Assembly: GCA_003609755.1 (NCBI GenBank)
Contig: AP017991.1
Coordinates: 2,249,501 to 2,313,500, forward strand
Source of the DNA: Planktothrix agardhii NIES-204
GTDB taxonomy: Bacteria; Cyanobacteriota; Cyanobacteriia; Cyanobacteriales; Microcoleaceae
Direction of reading: 5' to 3'
DNA: 64,000 nucleotides
This document shows positions 26,475-36,050 of this stretch, one piece after another. A program made the position numbers and the translations under genes. Each line of letters begins with the position of its first letter. Position 1 is the stretch's first letter. The notes under the pieces are model-generated. The model was not told the DNA's origin. It saw only the letters and a program-made list of their open reading frames with translations, and searched no databases.

Positions 26475-27290
26475 TTATGCCAAAGTAATTCTCATTACCC
26501 GTCCCCCGGCGCGATGAATTCGCTGCAACTGAGTAGACAGTTGGTCATAGGGTACGGTATATTCAGTTTGGGTACGGCGCACTTGAGGCAGAGACTGTGT
26601 TGCTTTTTGCATAACAGTCAGGCGGTAGAGTTGTCCACGACTGCCGCCTGTCGTACCTGCTAGACTTTGACCATGATCCGGTGTTTGAATCGGAGCAGCC
26701 AAATTCCGGCCTAATTCCCAAGTTAAGCGACTTTGCTTTTGGTTTTGAGCGCGATCGCTACTGGCATACCCACGATAGAGGGTAAACAAGCGGTTGAAAC
26801 CAACGGTTTTCTGTCCATCTTGGGTAGAAAAGCCCCGATAATAGGGGACGACATTTTCCCCAAAATTCTCCAGATATTCTGGAGAGTCCAGGTAAGAGTT
26901 GATTTCGTCTTCATAGCCCTGGCTGACATAGAGATCAACGTGAAACGCAATCTCTGACTCATCGTAAGGGGCGCGACCGAGCAGATGTTTGTAATTTAAC
27001 TCAATAAACCGAGTTTGAGAATTAGAGTAAAAAAACTTAGTCCGGTAAACTTCGGATAAAGCAATAGCTCTGACAAAATCCCGAACGGTAATTTGTCCTT
27101 GGCGCAGTAAAGATTCCGCGCTAGTGAGCCGCTCCCGCGACATCAGGTGTTCGTTGCCCATCACCTGACGATATGCAGCCACAATCACAGTTTGCACGTC
27201 TGCTTCCTTGTAGTTGGGGCGCAGTTCTACGGGTTTTGTTTCTTCAAAGGCCCGGATACCAAGTCGGCTACCCTCAAGCAAGCCAACCAT
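26475..27290 (-). CDS. cpcC: Phycobilisome rod linker CpcC (proximal copy)
   Basis: A 271-residue paralogue of the next linker with the same two domains: the PBS-linker domain ([45 protein letters not shown]) and the C-terminal CpcD-like domain ([18 protein letters not shown]...). Two rod linkers in tandem allow longer rods of at least two linked hexamers beyond the core-attached one. It is 165 bp after cpcA, behind a strong hairpin, so it is expected to be expressed at a lower level than phycocyanin. Confidence 0.95.
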   Translation of the reverse strand: MVGLLEGSRLGIRAFEETKPVELRPNYKEADVQTVIVAAYRQVMGNEHLMSRERLTSAESLLRQGQITVRDFVRAIALSEVYRTKFFYSNSQTRFIELNYKHLLGRAPYDESEIAFHVDLYVSQGYEDEINSYLDSPEYLENFGENVVPYYRGFSTQDGQKTVGFNRLFTLYRGYASSDRAQNQKQSRLTWELGRNLAAPIQTPDHGQSLAGTTGGSRGQLYRLTVMQKATQSLPQVRRTQTEYTVPYDQLSTQLQRIHRAGGRVMRITLA

Positions 27291-27376
27291 ATCCTTATGC
27301 TCCGTAAGAGATTTTCAAAACAGACAAAAAAGAAAAACTTTGTTAATGTCGGATAGTTCATACCCAAATAATCAAA

Positions 27377-27442
27377 GATGCCCCTAAGCGTTAAACAACC
27401 GTTAACCCAGTTGCTAACAGCTATTTACCGCTTAGGAGCATC
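27377..27442 (-). promoter_or_regulatory. Intercistronic hairpin between cpcA and cpcC
   Basis: On the minus-strand mRNA a 14-bp stem (arms 27442-27429 and 27390-27377, one G-U pair) closes a 38-base loop and is followed by TTTGATTATTT. It is well suited as a partial terminator or 3' stabiliser that makes cpcBA mRNA more abundant than linker mRNA, a pattern known for cpc operons. Confidence 0.65.
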
Positions 27443-27455
27443 AAGCGCGCTAAGT

Positions 27456-27944
27456 CTAGCTCAGAGCGTTGATAGCATAGTCGATGTAGGAGTTGGCTTC
27501 AACACCTGCGTCGCCACTCAGACCGTGGTTGGCTTTGATGTATTTCAGAGCTTCCACATACCAGCTAGGAGACAGTTCAAAAGTCCGGTTGATTTCATCA
27601 ACACCAGCAATCAGGTACTCGTCCATAGGGCCTGTACCACCGGCAATTAAGCAATAGGTGACTTGACGGAGGTAGTAACCGATGTCACGAGCGCATTTGG
27701 CTTTACCACGTTCGCTAGAAGCGTAGTTGGGCCCTTGCATTGTGGTGGTATAAGGGAATTTGTTATACACTGCTTGGGCAGCGCCACTGATCAGGCTGTC
27801 AGATTTTGCAGTCAGAGCTTTGGCTGCTTCTAAACCGGCTTTGGCTTGACGGAAACGACCAAAAGCCACTTGGATTTCAGTGCTGCTCAGGAAACGGCCT
27901 TGAGAATCAGCGGTTGTCACTGCTTCAGTCAGGGGGGTTTTCAT
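27456..27944 (-). CDS. cpcA: Phycocyanin alpha subunit
   Basis: A 162-residue globin-like biliprotein. The N-terminus [25 protein letters not shown] and the chromophore cysteine in [14 protein letters not shown] (Cys84 position) are those of C-phycocyanin alpha, which carries phycocyanobilin. It is 98 bp after cpcB, with GGGAG in the leader as the ribosome site. The length is the family's usual 162. Confidence 0.98.
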   Translation of the reverse strand: MKTPLTEAVTTADSQGRFLSSTEIQVAFGRFRQAKAGLEAAKALTAKSDSLISGAAQAVYNKFPYTTTMQGPNYASSERGKAKCARDIGYYLRQVTYCLIAGGTGPMDEYLIAGVDEINRTFELSPSWYVEALKYIKANHGLSGDAGVEANSYIDYAINALS

Positions 27945-28042
27945 GCTTGAGTTATCTCCCTATGGGTTTACAAAATTTAGGTACAGATTGAAGTCATTTA
28001 ATTAGACTTCTATGGAGTTTTGAAAATCTAATTTTTGAAAAA

Positions 28043-28561
28043 TTAGGCGACAGCAGCCGCAGCGAGATCAAAGTAGCCGGCGATTTCAGAAGCCAGGGCA
28101 CTACAATCTCCAGGAGTAATTCCTGCGGGATCGTTAACAATAGCCAAAGCTGCATCTTTCATTTTGCCAACGCCAACGGCGACGGAAGCACCAGGAACGC
28201 CCAGAGCCAGGTAGGTTTCACGCAGACCGTTCAAGCAACGATCATTAAGAACGCTAGAATCTCCGGCGAAGACTGCGTAGGTGACATAACGCAAAATAAT
28301 TTCCATGTCGCGTAAGCAAGCAGCCATACGACGGTTGGTGTAAGCATTGCCACCAGGAGCGATCAATTGGGCTTGCTCGTCAAATAAAGCGCGAGCAGCG
28401 TTAGAAACAATGGCAGAAGCGTTACCAGTGATGCGGTTAACGGCATCTAAACGCTTGTTGCTTTCGGCAACCATTTGGCCGAGAGCATCGATCTGGCCGG
28501 TGCTTAACATTTCGCCGCGGGTATCAGCTTGAGAAACCACCTTGGTAAAGGCATCAAACAT
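28043..28561 (-). CDS. cpcB: Phycocyanin beta subunit
   Basis: A 172-residue biliprotein, [20 protein letters not shown]. Both chromophore cysteines are present: Cys82 in [17 protein letters not shown] and the C-terminal one in [12 protein letters not shown] (position 153). The asparagine of the NRRM block, methylated in the family, is also present. It heads the cpcBACCD operon and forms the alpha-beta trimer building block of rods. AGGAG lies about 8 bases before the ATG. Confidence 0.98.
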   Translation of the reverse strand: MFDAFTKVVSQADTRGEMLSTGQIDALGQMVAESNKRLDAVNRITGNASAIVSNAARALFDEQAQLIAPGGNAYTNRRMAACLRDMEIILRYVTYAVFAGDSSVLNDRCLNGLRETYLALGVPGASVAVGVGKMKDAALAIVNDPAGITPGDCSALASEIAGYFDLAAAAVA

Positions 28562-28899
28562 GGATCAATCTCCTACTTGACTTGCTTAACTTTGTTTTTG
28601 GCTAAAAGTGAAATGATGGGTTTCCCCGATCATGACTCTTGAGAGTCTCTCTTGTTTGGCTACTGTTACTGTTTTTGGAGTAACCTTAGCCTCACTTAGA
28701 GGAACCTTAAAAAATTTACACCATTTTCTGAAAGGACATTAAACTTTTTTAATCAAATGTTAATCAATTATTGGGAGACTAACATTTGGCTGTTATCTTT
28801 GCCCTTCAGATATTAGTTATACAACGCTATCGCAATTTGTTGCGTTAAAATTTGTTAAGAACTGTATCTTTCATTAAGATTGCCCTCAAAACACCTTGA

Positions 28900-28928
28900 T
28901 TTTATTTAAGTAAAAATACTCATTTTTA
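28900..28928. repeat. Left arm of a 28-bp inverted repeat
   Basis: The AT-rich sequence with the core TTTAAGTAAAAATACT matches the reverse complement of 29161-29188 with one mismatch. The two arms enclose the family B MITE. Confidence 0.75.
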
Positions 28929-28961
28929 TAAAAATATTCACCCTACTAGAACATTGCTGAC

Positions 28962-29084
28962 TATAGCAGGGAACACCGGAACAGCCCCCCGAACCCCCCG
29001 TACACGGGGGGTTTGGGGGAAAATACTTCACCGTCTGGGTTCCAATATCCGTCTGGTGTCCTAACTGCCTTGGCGGTTGCTATA
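28962..29084. repeat. MITE-like repeat, family B copy 3
   Basis: Ends TATAGCAGG and GGTTGCTATA form an inverted repeat. The inner part has CCCCCCGTACACGGGGGG, then AATACTTCACCGTCTGGGTT and GTGTCCTAACTGCC, which are the inverse of the copy at 21171-21301. Confidence 0.78.
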
Positions 29085-29160
29085 AAATAGCATTTGGGAG
29101 ATTATAGTCTAGGCTAGTGATCGGTTTTGCTTAACAGTAACAGTTCTAATTTTCCCAGAA

Positions 29161-29188
29161 TAAAAATAAGTATTTTTACTTAAATAAA
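29161..29188. repeat. Right arm of the 28-bp inverted repeat
   Basis: Core AGTATTTTTACTTAAA. It pairs with 28900-28928. Confidence 0.75.
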
Positions 29189-29426
29189 TCCTTATTTTTA
29201 ATACTTGAGTTCGGAGTCACAGACCCTTGAATATTTCGGGGATTTTGACAACCCTGCTTAGTATTTCTTTACAGTTTTACAGTTAATGATATCGACGACT
29301 GAGTGTGGTTGAATCATCCCTCTATCCTTGCTTGATCCAGGCTAAACTGTTAATATTGTTGATTATTCAGACAACTATGCAGTGTGAGTCTCCCCCACTC
29401 ACCTCATTCGTCCTAAATTCGTCTCA

Positions 29427-32400
29427 ATGGTTCATATCAAGCGCGTCGAACTCACTAACTTTAAATCCTTTGGTGGTACAACAGCAGTGCCATTACTACC
29501 CGGGTTTACGGTTGTTTCCGGCCCGAATGGTTCCGGCAAATCTAATATTCTCGATGCGTTATTATTTGCCCTGGGGTTATCGTCTTCTAAGGGAATGCGG
29601 GCGGAACGTTTACCGGATCTGGTTAATAACGCCCAAAGCCGGAAGGGAACGGTTGAAACCCTTGTAAAAGTTACCTTTGACCTCTCCGACTACGAGGGCG
29701 AACCCTTGGGGAGTGATAGCGAAGAAACCGATAATAGTTCATACTTGGAAGCGGAAACCGACGGGGAGACGCACCATGGCTCGTCTCTACAAATACCGAA
29801 TTTTGAACCCCCCTTAGAATGGACAGTTGCCCGAAAACTGCGGGTAACGAAACAGGGAACCTATACCTCGACTTATTATATTAATGGGGAAGCCTGTACC
29901 CAAACCGAACTCCACGAACAGTTAAATAAACTACGAATTTATCCCGAAGGCTATAACGTGGTTTTACAGGGAGATGTCACGGGTATTATTACGATGAAAC
30001 CCCGGGAACGTCGAGAAATTATTGATGAGTTGGCGGGAGTAGCTTCTTTTGATCGGAAAATTACCTTAGCCAAGGAAAAATTAGATGCGGTTAAAGATAG
30101 AGAAGAACGTAGCCGGATCGTAGAACAAGAATTAATTGCCCAACGCGATCGCTTAGACAAAGATCGGGCAAAAGCTGAAAAATATCAACAACTGCGGGAA
30201 GAATTTCAACAAAAAAGCCAATGGGAAACCGTTCTTAATTATCAAACCCTACAACAACAACAGGGACGACTGCGGGAACAAATAGAAGCCGACGATCGCA
30301 CCTTAACCGAACTGGGTGAACAGCGTCAACACCAAGATCAACAAATTCAAACCACATCTGTTCAACTGGAACAACTCAACGCCCTAGTTAAAGCTATGGG
30401 TGAAGAAGAACTCATTGCCCTTCAGTCTGGTTTAGCTACCCAAGAAGCCCAACAAAGTCAACTGGAAACCCGGTCTGCGGAACTGCAAACCTCCCTGCAA
30501 CAGACGATCACCCAAATTCACCAAACCGAACAGGAACTGCGCCAACACTATCAAACCCTCGATGGTTTGGCTATTGAAAAAGACCAAGAAACCCTGAATT
30601 TAGGCCAACGACAACGGGAACGCGATACCCTACAAGCAACGGTGGAACGGGGGCGCGAAGCCACCTCAGAAGTCGCACAACAGGCCGAAAGCTGGATGGT
30701 GCAACAGACAGAACTGCACCGCCAAATTGAAGCCTTGCAAAAAACCCTTGATCCCCATCGAACTGAACAGGCTAGACTGCGGGAGCGAGTTGAACAACTA
30801 CAACGCCAACTTTCAGAACAGCAACAGTCTATTACTACCTTGAGTCAGGAGTTATCGCAAAAAACCATAGCGTTAGAAACCGCAACAACTCAAAGGGATG
30901 CAACTGCTCAACGGGTGACAACCTTAACCCAGCAGGTGACGGAAGTGGAAACGGAGTTACAGGTACAACAGGAAACCCAAACCCGTCTATTACAGGAACA
31001 ACGGGAACGTCAGCGCAAACTGGACAAGTCCGAAGCCCAACATCAGGCGCAACAGGAAGCAACGGGCAGTTATGCCACTAAAATCATAGCTCAGTCGGGA
31101 ATTTCAGGGATTTGTGGGTTAGTTTGTCAGTTGGGACAGGTGGAACCCCAATATCAGTTAGCGCTCGAAACCTCTGCTGGGGCGAGGTTGGGTAATATTG
31201 TGGTTGAGGATGATAGTGTGGCGGCGGCAGCAATTGAATTTTTGAAGCGTCAACAAGCGGGACGAGCGACATTTTTACCCTTAAATAAAATTAAGGGAAA
31301 TCGTCCTAATTTACCCAATTTAGCCACGATGAGAAATGTATCGGGGTTAATTGATTTAGCAGTTAATTTAATTGAATATGAACCCCGTTATCAAGATATT
31401 TTTGCTTATGTTTTTGGCAATACTTTAGTTTTCAATAATCTCTCTAATGCCCGAAAAGTATTAGGGCAATATCGAATAGTTACCTTAGAAGGGGAATTAT
31501 TAGAAACTACTGGAGCGATGACAGGGGGAAGTGTAGCGTCTAGGTCTAGCTTGCATTTTGGCACAGATCAAGGGTCAGCAGAAGCTCGAAATATTGCGGC
31601 ATTGAAGGAAAGATTAGAGGAAATTGAACGAATTTTAGAACGCTGTAATCGTAGTATTATAGAAGCTAGTCAAACGGTGAAAGAGCGAGCGTTAGAACTG
31701 AATGAAGCCAGACAAACTTTACGCGATCATCAACAACAAGTTTCCCTGTTAGAGTCAGAAATTAGAACCTTAAATAATCAACAAGAACAACTGCGATCGC
31801 AATTAGAAAAAAATACCCAAGAATTCAATACCGCCCAAATTCGCTTAAAGAATTTAGAGGCAGAAATTCCCAATTTAGAAACAAAATTACAACAGGATCG
31901 GGAACTATTAGCCCAACTAGAAGACACCCATAGCCATAGTGAATGGCAACAACTTCAAGGGGTATTAAGAACCCAAGAAACCGAACTCCAACAGAAAGAG
32001 AATGCTATGAGAACCGTGCAACAACGGTTAACGGAAATTGAAAATCAACAAACCCGTTTACAAGAAAAAAATCAAGCCGGAAATCAGAAATTAGAAGCCA
32101 CTCGTCAGGAACAAAAGTTTTTAACACAAAAGTTAGAAACTGTCAAGAATCAATTAACAGAAATTCAGATAAATATTCAACAAATTCGGAGCAATGTATC
32201 CAAAGTAGAAGCCAAATTAGGAGAAGAAAAAAGACAACGGGATCAGGTAGAAACCAATTTAGGAGAATTGCGTTTAGCCAAACAACAATTAGACTGGCAA
32301 ATAGAAAAATTACAAGAAACCCAACAGGGAAGACGGGAACAATTAAACATCAAATTAGAACAAATTGCCGCCATTAAAATCGAACTACCCGAACCCCTGC

Positions 32401-33062
32401 CTAATATTCCTAATAACTTAGATTTAGCTGCTCTGCAAAGGGATTTGCGATCGCTCCAAAAACGAATGGAAGCCTTAGAACCCGTAAATATGTTAGCCCT
32501 AGAAGAATTTGAACGGACTCAAACCCGGTTAGAAGAATTAACCCAAAAACTCACAACCTTAGAAGGAGAAAGAACCGAATTATTACTCAGAATTGAGAAC
32601 TTTACCACCCTCCGCCGTCGCGCTTTTCAAGAAGCCTTTGATGCCGTGAATGAAAACTTTCAAACCATTTTTGCTCAACTTTCCGAAGGCGATGGGTACT
32701 TAGAAATTGATAACCCAGAAGATCCCTTTACCAGTGGTTTAAACTTAATTGCTCACCCCAAAGGTAAACCCGTCCAACGGTTAACATCCATGTCCGGGGG
32801 GGAAAAATCCCTAACCGCTTTAAGCTTTATTTTCGCCCTACAAAAATATCGTCCCTCACCCTTTTATGCCTTCGATGAAGTCGATATGTTTTTAGATGGT
32901 TCTAACGTCGAAAGATTGGCTAGAATGATTAAAAGTCAAACCGAACAAGCCCAATTTATTGTTGTTAGTTTGCGCCGCCCCATGATGGAAGCCTCCCAAC
33001 GCACTATTGGAGTGACCCAAGCCCGAGGCGCTTATACCCAAGTCCTGGGTATTAAACTCTAA
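29427..33062 (+). CDS. smc: Chromosome segregation protein SMC
   Basis: A 1211-residue SMC ATPase. Walker A is GPNGSGKSN (32-40), the hinge is at about 555-690 (ISGICGLVCQLG...GRATFLPLNKI), the signature SGGEKSLTALSF begins near 1123 and Walker B is YAFDEVDMFLDG near 1148. Between lie two long glutamine-rich coiled coils. It organises and segregates chromosomes with ScpA and ScpB, which are not in the window. An extra segment of about 45 residues (85-130, acidic and serine-rich) breaks the N-terminal head, and it includes a 28-bp palindromic repeat in frame (29763-29790). The start at 29427 (MVHIKRVELTNFKSFG) is the family's usual start. Confidence 0.97.
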   Translation: MVHIKRVELTNFKSFGGTTAVPLLPGFTVVSGPNGSGKSNILDALLFALGLSSSKGMRAERLPDLVNNAQSRKGTVETLVKVTFDLSDYEGEPLGSDSEETDNSSYLEAETDGETHHGSSLQIPNFEPPLEWTVARKLRVTKQGTYTSTYYINGEACTQTELHEQLNKLRIYPEGYNVVLQGDVTGIITMKPRERREIIDELAGVASFDRKITLAKEKLDAVKDREERSRIVEQELIAQRDRLDKDRAKAEKYQQLREEFQQKSQWETVLNYQTLQQQQGRLREQIEADDRTLTELGEQRQHQDQQIQTTSVQLEQLNALVKAMGEEELIALQSGLATQEAQQSQLETRSAELQTSLQQTITQIHQTEQELRQHYQTLDGLAIEKDQETLNLGQRQRERDTLQATVERGREATSEVAQQAESWMVQQTELHRQIEALQKTLDPHRTEQARLRERVEQLQRQLSEQQQSITTLSQELSQKTIALETATTQRDATAQRVTTLTQQVTEVETELQVQQETQTRLLQEQRERQRKLDKSEAQHQAQQEATGSYATKIIAQSGISGICGLVCQLGQVEPQYQLALETSAGARLGNIVVEDDSVAAAAIEFLKRQQAGRATFLPLNKIKGNRPNLPNLATMRNVSGLIDLAVNLIEYEPRYQDIFAYVFGNTLVFNNLSNARKVLGQYRIVTLEGELLETTGAMTGGSVASRSSLHFGTDQGSAEARNIAALKERLEEIERILERCNRSIIEASQTVKERALELNEARQTLRDHQQQVSLLESEIRTLNNQQEQLRSQLEKNTQEFNTAQIRLKNLEAEIPNLETKLQQDRELLAQLEDTHSHSEWQQLQGVLRTQETELQQKENAMRTVQQRLTEIENQQTRLQEKNQAGNQKLEATRQEQKFLTQKLETVKNQLTEIQINIQQIRSNVSKVEAKLGEEKRQRDQVETNLGELRLAKQQLDWQIEKLQETQQGRREQLNIKLEQIAAIKIELPEPLPNIPNNLDLAALQRDLRSLQKRMEALEPVNMLALEEFERTQTRLEELTQKLTTLEGERTELLLRIENFTTLRRRAFQEAFDAVNENFQTIFAQLSEGDGYLEIDNPEDPFTSGLNLIAHPKGKPVQRLTSMSGGEKSLTALSFIFALQKYRPSPFYAFDEVDMFLDGSNVERLARMIKSQTEQAQFIVVSLRRPMMEASQRTIGVTQARGAYTQVLGIKL
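29763..29790. repeat. 28-bp CCATGG palindromic repeat inside smc
   Basis: It reads GGGGAGACG-CACCATGGCT-CGTCTCTAC in three parts. It has the same length and 23 of 28 bases in common with the spacer repeat at 36014-36041. It is in frame and encodes GETHHGSSL within an acidic insert of the SMC head. Confidence 0.7.
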
Positions 33063-33128
33063 AACCCAGGTTTTATGATTAATTCAACTAACCATCAAAG
33101 TCAATTGATAGATAAGGATAAATAAATC

Positions 33129-34424
33129 ATGTCTGATGCGAAATCTCCATCTCTCAAGCGAGAAATTGGACTTTTAGGGGCGATTGGAATGGGGTTAGGT
33201 TCTATTATTGGAACCGGAGTTTTTGTGAGTATTGGAATTGCCGCCGGACTTACAGGAACCTCGGTGATTTTAGCCCTCATACTTGCCGCCTTGGTAGCTA
33301 TTTGTAATGGATTAAATAGCGCCCAACTGGCTGCCAATCATCCCGTAAGTGGGGGAACCTATGAATATGGTTATAAATATTTGAATCCGGGGTTAGGGTT
33401 TATTGCTGGTTGGATGTTTCTGTTAGCTAAAACAGCTTCCGCAGCCACGGCTGCCTTGGGATTTTCCGGTTATCTGATTCAACTATTCGGATGGAGTCCC
33501 ACTCTATTAATTCCCATTGCACTGCTAATTGTTATTCTGTTGACTGCGATTGTTTTTAATGGAATTCGTCGCTCTAATACGGTTAATTTGGTGATTCTTT
33601 CAATCACATTATTTTCATTATTATTCTTTATTTTTTCGGGTTTACCGATATTATTTTCTGCCACGGGAATAAATAATCTTGTTCCCTTTTTTCCTACCAC
33701 CCAATCGGCTATTCCTAATCTCCTGCAAGCCACGGCATTAATGTTTGTTGCCTATACCGGATATGGACGAATTGCCACGATGGGAGAGGAAGTAAAGCAT
33801 CCAGAAAAAACCATTCCTCAAGCTATTATTATTACCCTATTAATTTCTATGCTGCTCTATTTAGGGGTAGCATTAGTAGCAGTAGGCGTTTTAGGATCTC
33901 AGGAATTAAGTTTAGCAAGTTTAACGGCTGCTCCCTTAGAACAGGTTGCCAATAAATTCGCCCTACCCGGCAGTAGTTTAGTCATTACATTAGGAGCAAT
34001 GACAGCCATGTTAGGGGTATTATTAAACTTAATTTTAGGATTATCCCGGGTTGTATTTGCCATGGGAAAACGTCACGATATGTCCCGAGTATTGGCTCAA
34101 CTTAATTCAACTCAAACCACTCCGACTTTTGCGGTGATTGCCGTTGGAATTGCGATCGCACTTTTAGTCTTAATTGGTAATGTCAAAACCACTTGGTCAT
34201 TTAGTGCTTTTACCGTTTTAATTTATTATTTAATCACCAATTTAGCTGCCCTAAAACTCACCCCGGAAGAACGGCTTTACCCCTCCCTATTAACCTATAT
34301 TGGCTTAATTTCCTGCTTGTTTTTAGCCTTCTGGATTGAGCCTAAAATTTGGTTATTGGGATTAGGATTAATGATAGTCGGTTGGATAGGGCGAATGATT
34401 ATTCGCTATCCAACAGAACATTGA
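33129..34424 (+). CDS. APC superfamily amino acid permease
   Basis: A 431-residue membrane protein with about 12 hydrophobic segments. It starts with KREIGLLGAIGMGLGSIIGTGVFVSIG, whose GxGxIIGTG-type unwound helix binds the substrate amino and carboxyl groups in APC transporters, followed by NGLNSAQLAANHPVSGGTYEYGYKYL and a FVAYTGYGRIATMGEEVKHPE block. It probably imports amino acids or related amines by proton coupling; the substrate is unknown. It is 66 bp after smc but likely independent. Confidence 0.88.
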   Translation: MSDAKSPSLKREIGLLGAIGMGLGSIIGTGVFVSIGIAAGLTGTSVILALILAALVAICNGLNSAQLAANHPVSGGTYEYGYKYLNPGLGFIAGWMFLLAKTASAATAALGFSGYLIQLFGWSPTLLIPIALLIVILLTAIVFNGIRRSNTVNLVILSITLFSLLFFIFSGLPILFSATGINNLVPFFPTTQSAIPNLLQATALMFVAYTGYGRIATMGEEVKHPEKTIPQAIIITLLISMLLYLGVALVAVGVLGSQELSLASLTAAPLEQVANKFALPGSSLVITLGAMTAMLGVLLNLILGLSRVVFAMGKRHDMSRVLAQLNSTQTTPTFAVIAVGIAIALLVLIGNVKTTWSFSAFTVLIYYLITNLAALKLTPEERLYPSLLTYIGLISCLFLAFWIEPKIWLLGLGLMIVGWIGRMIIRYPTEH

Positions 34425-34622
34425 AAATCAATTCAACCCAAAATCAACGGAGGAAGAAAAACATCTTAATAAATCTTTACACCTTTACAACCCTATCCCG
34501 GCGTTATACCCAATTTATCTTTCCTGTTTAGTAATTTTTTTTAGATAAAGTTGACATTTTCATGTAGAATATCATCATGCTACTAAGATTCAAGACAGAA
34601 TGGTTAGCATTTTGTATCGGTT

Positions 34623-36017
34623 ATGTTTAAGCAAGCCAGCACAATTCAAGATAATGGAACCCTAGTTGTTCCTGCTATGAGTCACTATGTTTGTCGAACA
34701 TTAGTGAACGTCCAATATCCTGACTGGATTAATCCCCGTTATCGCCATATTCCTTGGCAACAATCAGAACATCAATCCTCACTGATTCGTCAACTGAATC
34801 AGGGATTAAGTCAAGCACGAAATCGAGAGGAACTATTAATAAAACTTAAAGCCTATCTCAGTCGATTATTTAGCGTTGAATTTTTACATTCTCCTGAATA
34901 TAAAGTCTTAATTGCTAAACTCGAACAACTGACAGACCCCAATGTTGCCGCCCTATTTGCTCATTATCCTTTAGTTGATCATTCTTCTTCTCAGTTATTA
35001 TTAAATGGCACAAATCCCAGGGAAAGCGGAATTAGTATTTTATTATTAGATGTTGAAAATCTGACTTTAGATATAGAAATAGAAAAATTTTTAGAGACTA
35101 TTTGCTTATATCCCGTACAAATTAAAGTCGCCTTTGCTAACTGGCGGAGCATGGGAAAGAAGGATTTAGAATATCATCAAAGAAGTTATCAATTAATTCA
35201 TGTTCCCCCGGGGAAAGATAGTGCGGATTTAAAAATGTCAACGGTGGGTTCCTCAATTTTTGTGCATTATCCCACCGCAAAAGAGGTTTTAGTTTGTTCT
35301 TCTGACCGGGGCTTAACCCATTTATGCAATGCCCTACAAACCCATGGATTAACTGTTTATCAAGTTACTAAAAATAAAACTAATCTTACCGTGCTGAATA
35401 CCCGCACCAGTCAAGTAGATACCTATTCCCTAAAAACCGCCCCTCAAATTCCCACCTTAGATCAATTTATTCTACAATTACAAGAGATTATTAAATTAGA
35501 ACAGAAACGCTGTCACAGTCAATGGATTAAACTGAATCGAGTTGATCTTTTATATAAAGATGCCTACGATTTAACTATTAGTCAAGTGGTAGCCACCCAT
35601 TTTTCAGATTATCAAGCCAGAGATATCTTTGTTAAAAATCCTCATATTTTTGTAGTCCATAAATCTTCGGAAAAATCTCCTAGCTATGTGACTCTATTTG
35701 AAATTCAATCTTCTGTAACCGAACCTGTGGCTTTATTAAATACGGAATTATCTCAAAAAATTCTGATTGAATCTTTAGAAGACTTAGAAAATGCTTTAAT
35801 TAAAATTATCCAAGAACTGACTTTAAATTCATTAGAAAATCAGGTTTCTCTGTCTATTCTAGGAACCCAATTTCATCAAAAGTATGGAATTTCTATTACT
35901 AAAATTATTAAAAAATTAAAATTAGGGGGTAATTTTCAAAGGCTATTAAATGTCAGCCCCGCCTTTAATTTAGAAAAAACGGATAAAGATTGGAGAGTTA
36001 AGTTAAATTCCCCGTAG
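34623..36017 (+). CDS. NYN-domain protein with C-terminal OST-HTH (LOTUS)-like domain
   Basis: A 464-residue protein. Residues 136-260 form a NYN (PIN-like) nuclease domain with the acidic ligands Asp143 (LLLDVEN), Asp199/Asp202 (GKDSADLKM) and Asp228 (SSDRGLTHL). The C-terminal 65 residues (SILGTQFHQKYGISITKIIKKLKLGGNFQRLL) resemble an OST-HTH/LOTUS RNA-binding domain. The N-terminal 130 residues are helical and unassigned. NYN proteins are metal-dependent RNases; LabA, a circadian output protein of Synechococcus, is a related NYN protein. This one may act in RNA turnover. The stop codon lies inside a dispersed repeat, so the last residues may be altered. Confidence 0.8.
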   Translation: MFKQASTIQDNGTLVVPAMSHYVCRTLVNVQYPDWINPRYRHIPWQQSEHQSSLIRQLNQGLSQARNREELLIKLKAYLSRLFSVEFLHSPEYKVLIAKLEQLTDPNVAALFAHYPLVDHSSSQLLLNGTNPRESGISILLLDVENLTLDIEIEKFLETICLYPVQIKVAFANWRSMGKKDLEYHQRSYQLIHVPPGKDSADLKMSTVGSSIFVHYPTAKEVLVCSSDRGLTHLCNALQTHGLTVYQVTKNKTNLTVLNTRTSQVDTYSLKTAPQIPTLDQFILQLQEIIKLEQKRCHSQWIKLNRVDLLYKDAYDLTISQVVATHFSDYQARDIFVKNPHIFVVHKSSEKSPSYVTLFEIQSSVTEPVALLNTELSQKILIESLEDLENALIKIIQELTLNSLENQVSLSILGTQFHQKYGISITKIIKKLKLGGNFQRLLNVSPAFNLEKTDKDWRVKLNSP

Positions 36018-36041
36018 AGACTTACCATGGCACGTCTCTAC
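36014..36041. repeat. 28-bp CCATGG palindromic repeat at the end of the NYN gene
   Basis: Arms GTAGAGAC and GTCTCTAC flank a CCATGG centre. It supplies the TAG stop of the upstream gene (36015-36017). It is related to the copy in smc at 29763. Confidence 0.75.
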
Positions 36042-36050
36042 AGAGGTAAC

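Larger units (their letters stand above)
28562..29426. promoter_or_regulatory. 865-bp spacer between cpcB and smc
   Basis: This holds the cpc promoter and leader on the minus strand and the smc promoter on the plus strand; neither start could be fixed by eye. It contains a family B MITE (28962-29084) flanked by a 28-bp inverted repeat (28900-28928 and 29161-29188). No open frame in it resembles a gene. A long leader is usual for cpcB genes. Confidence 0.5.
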
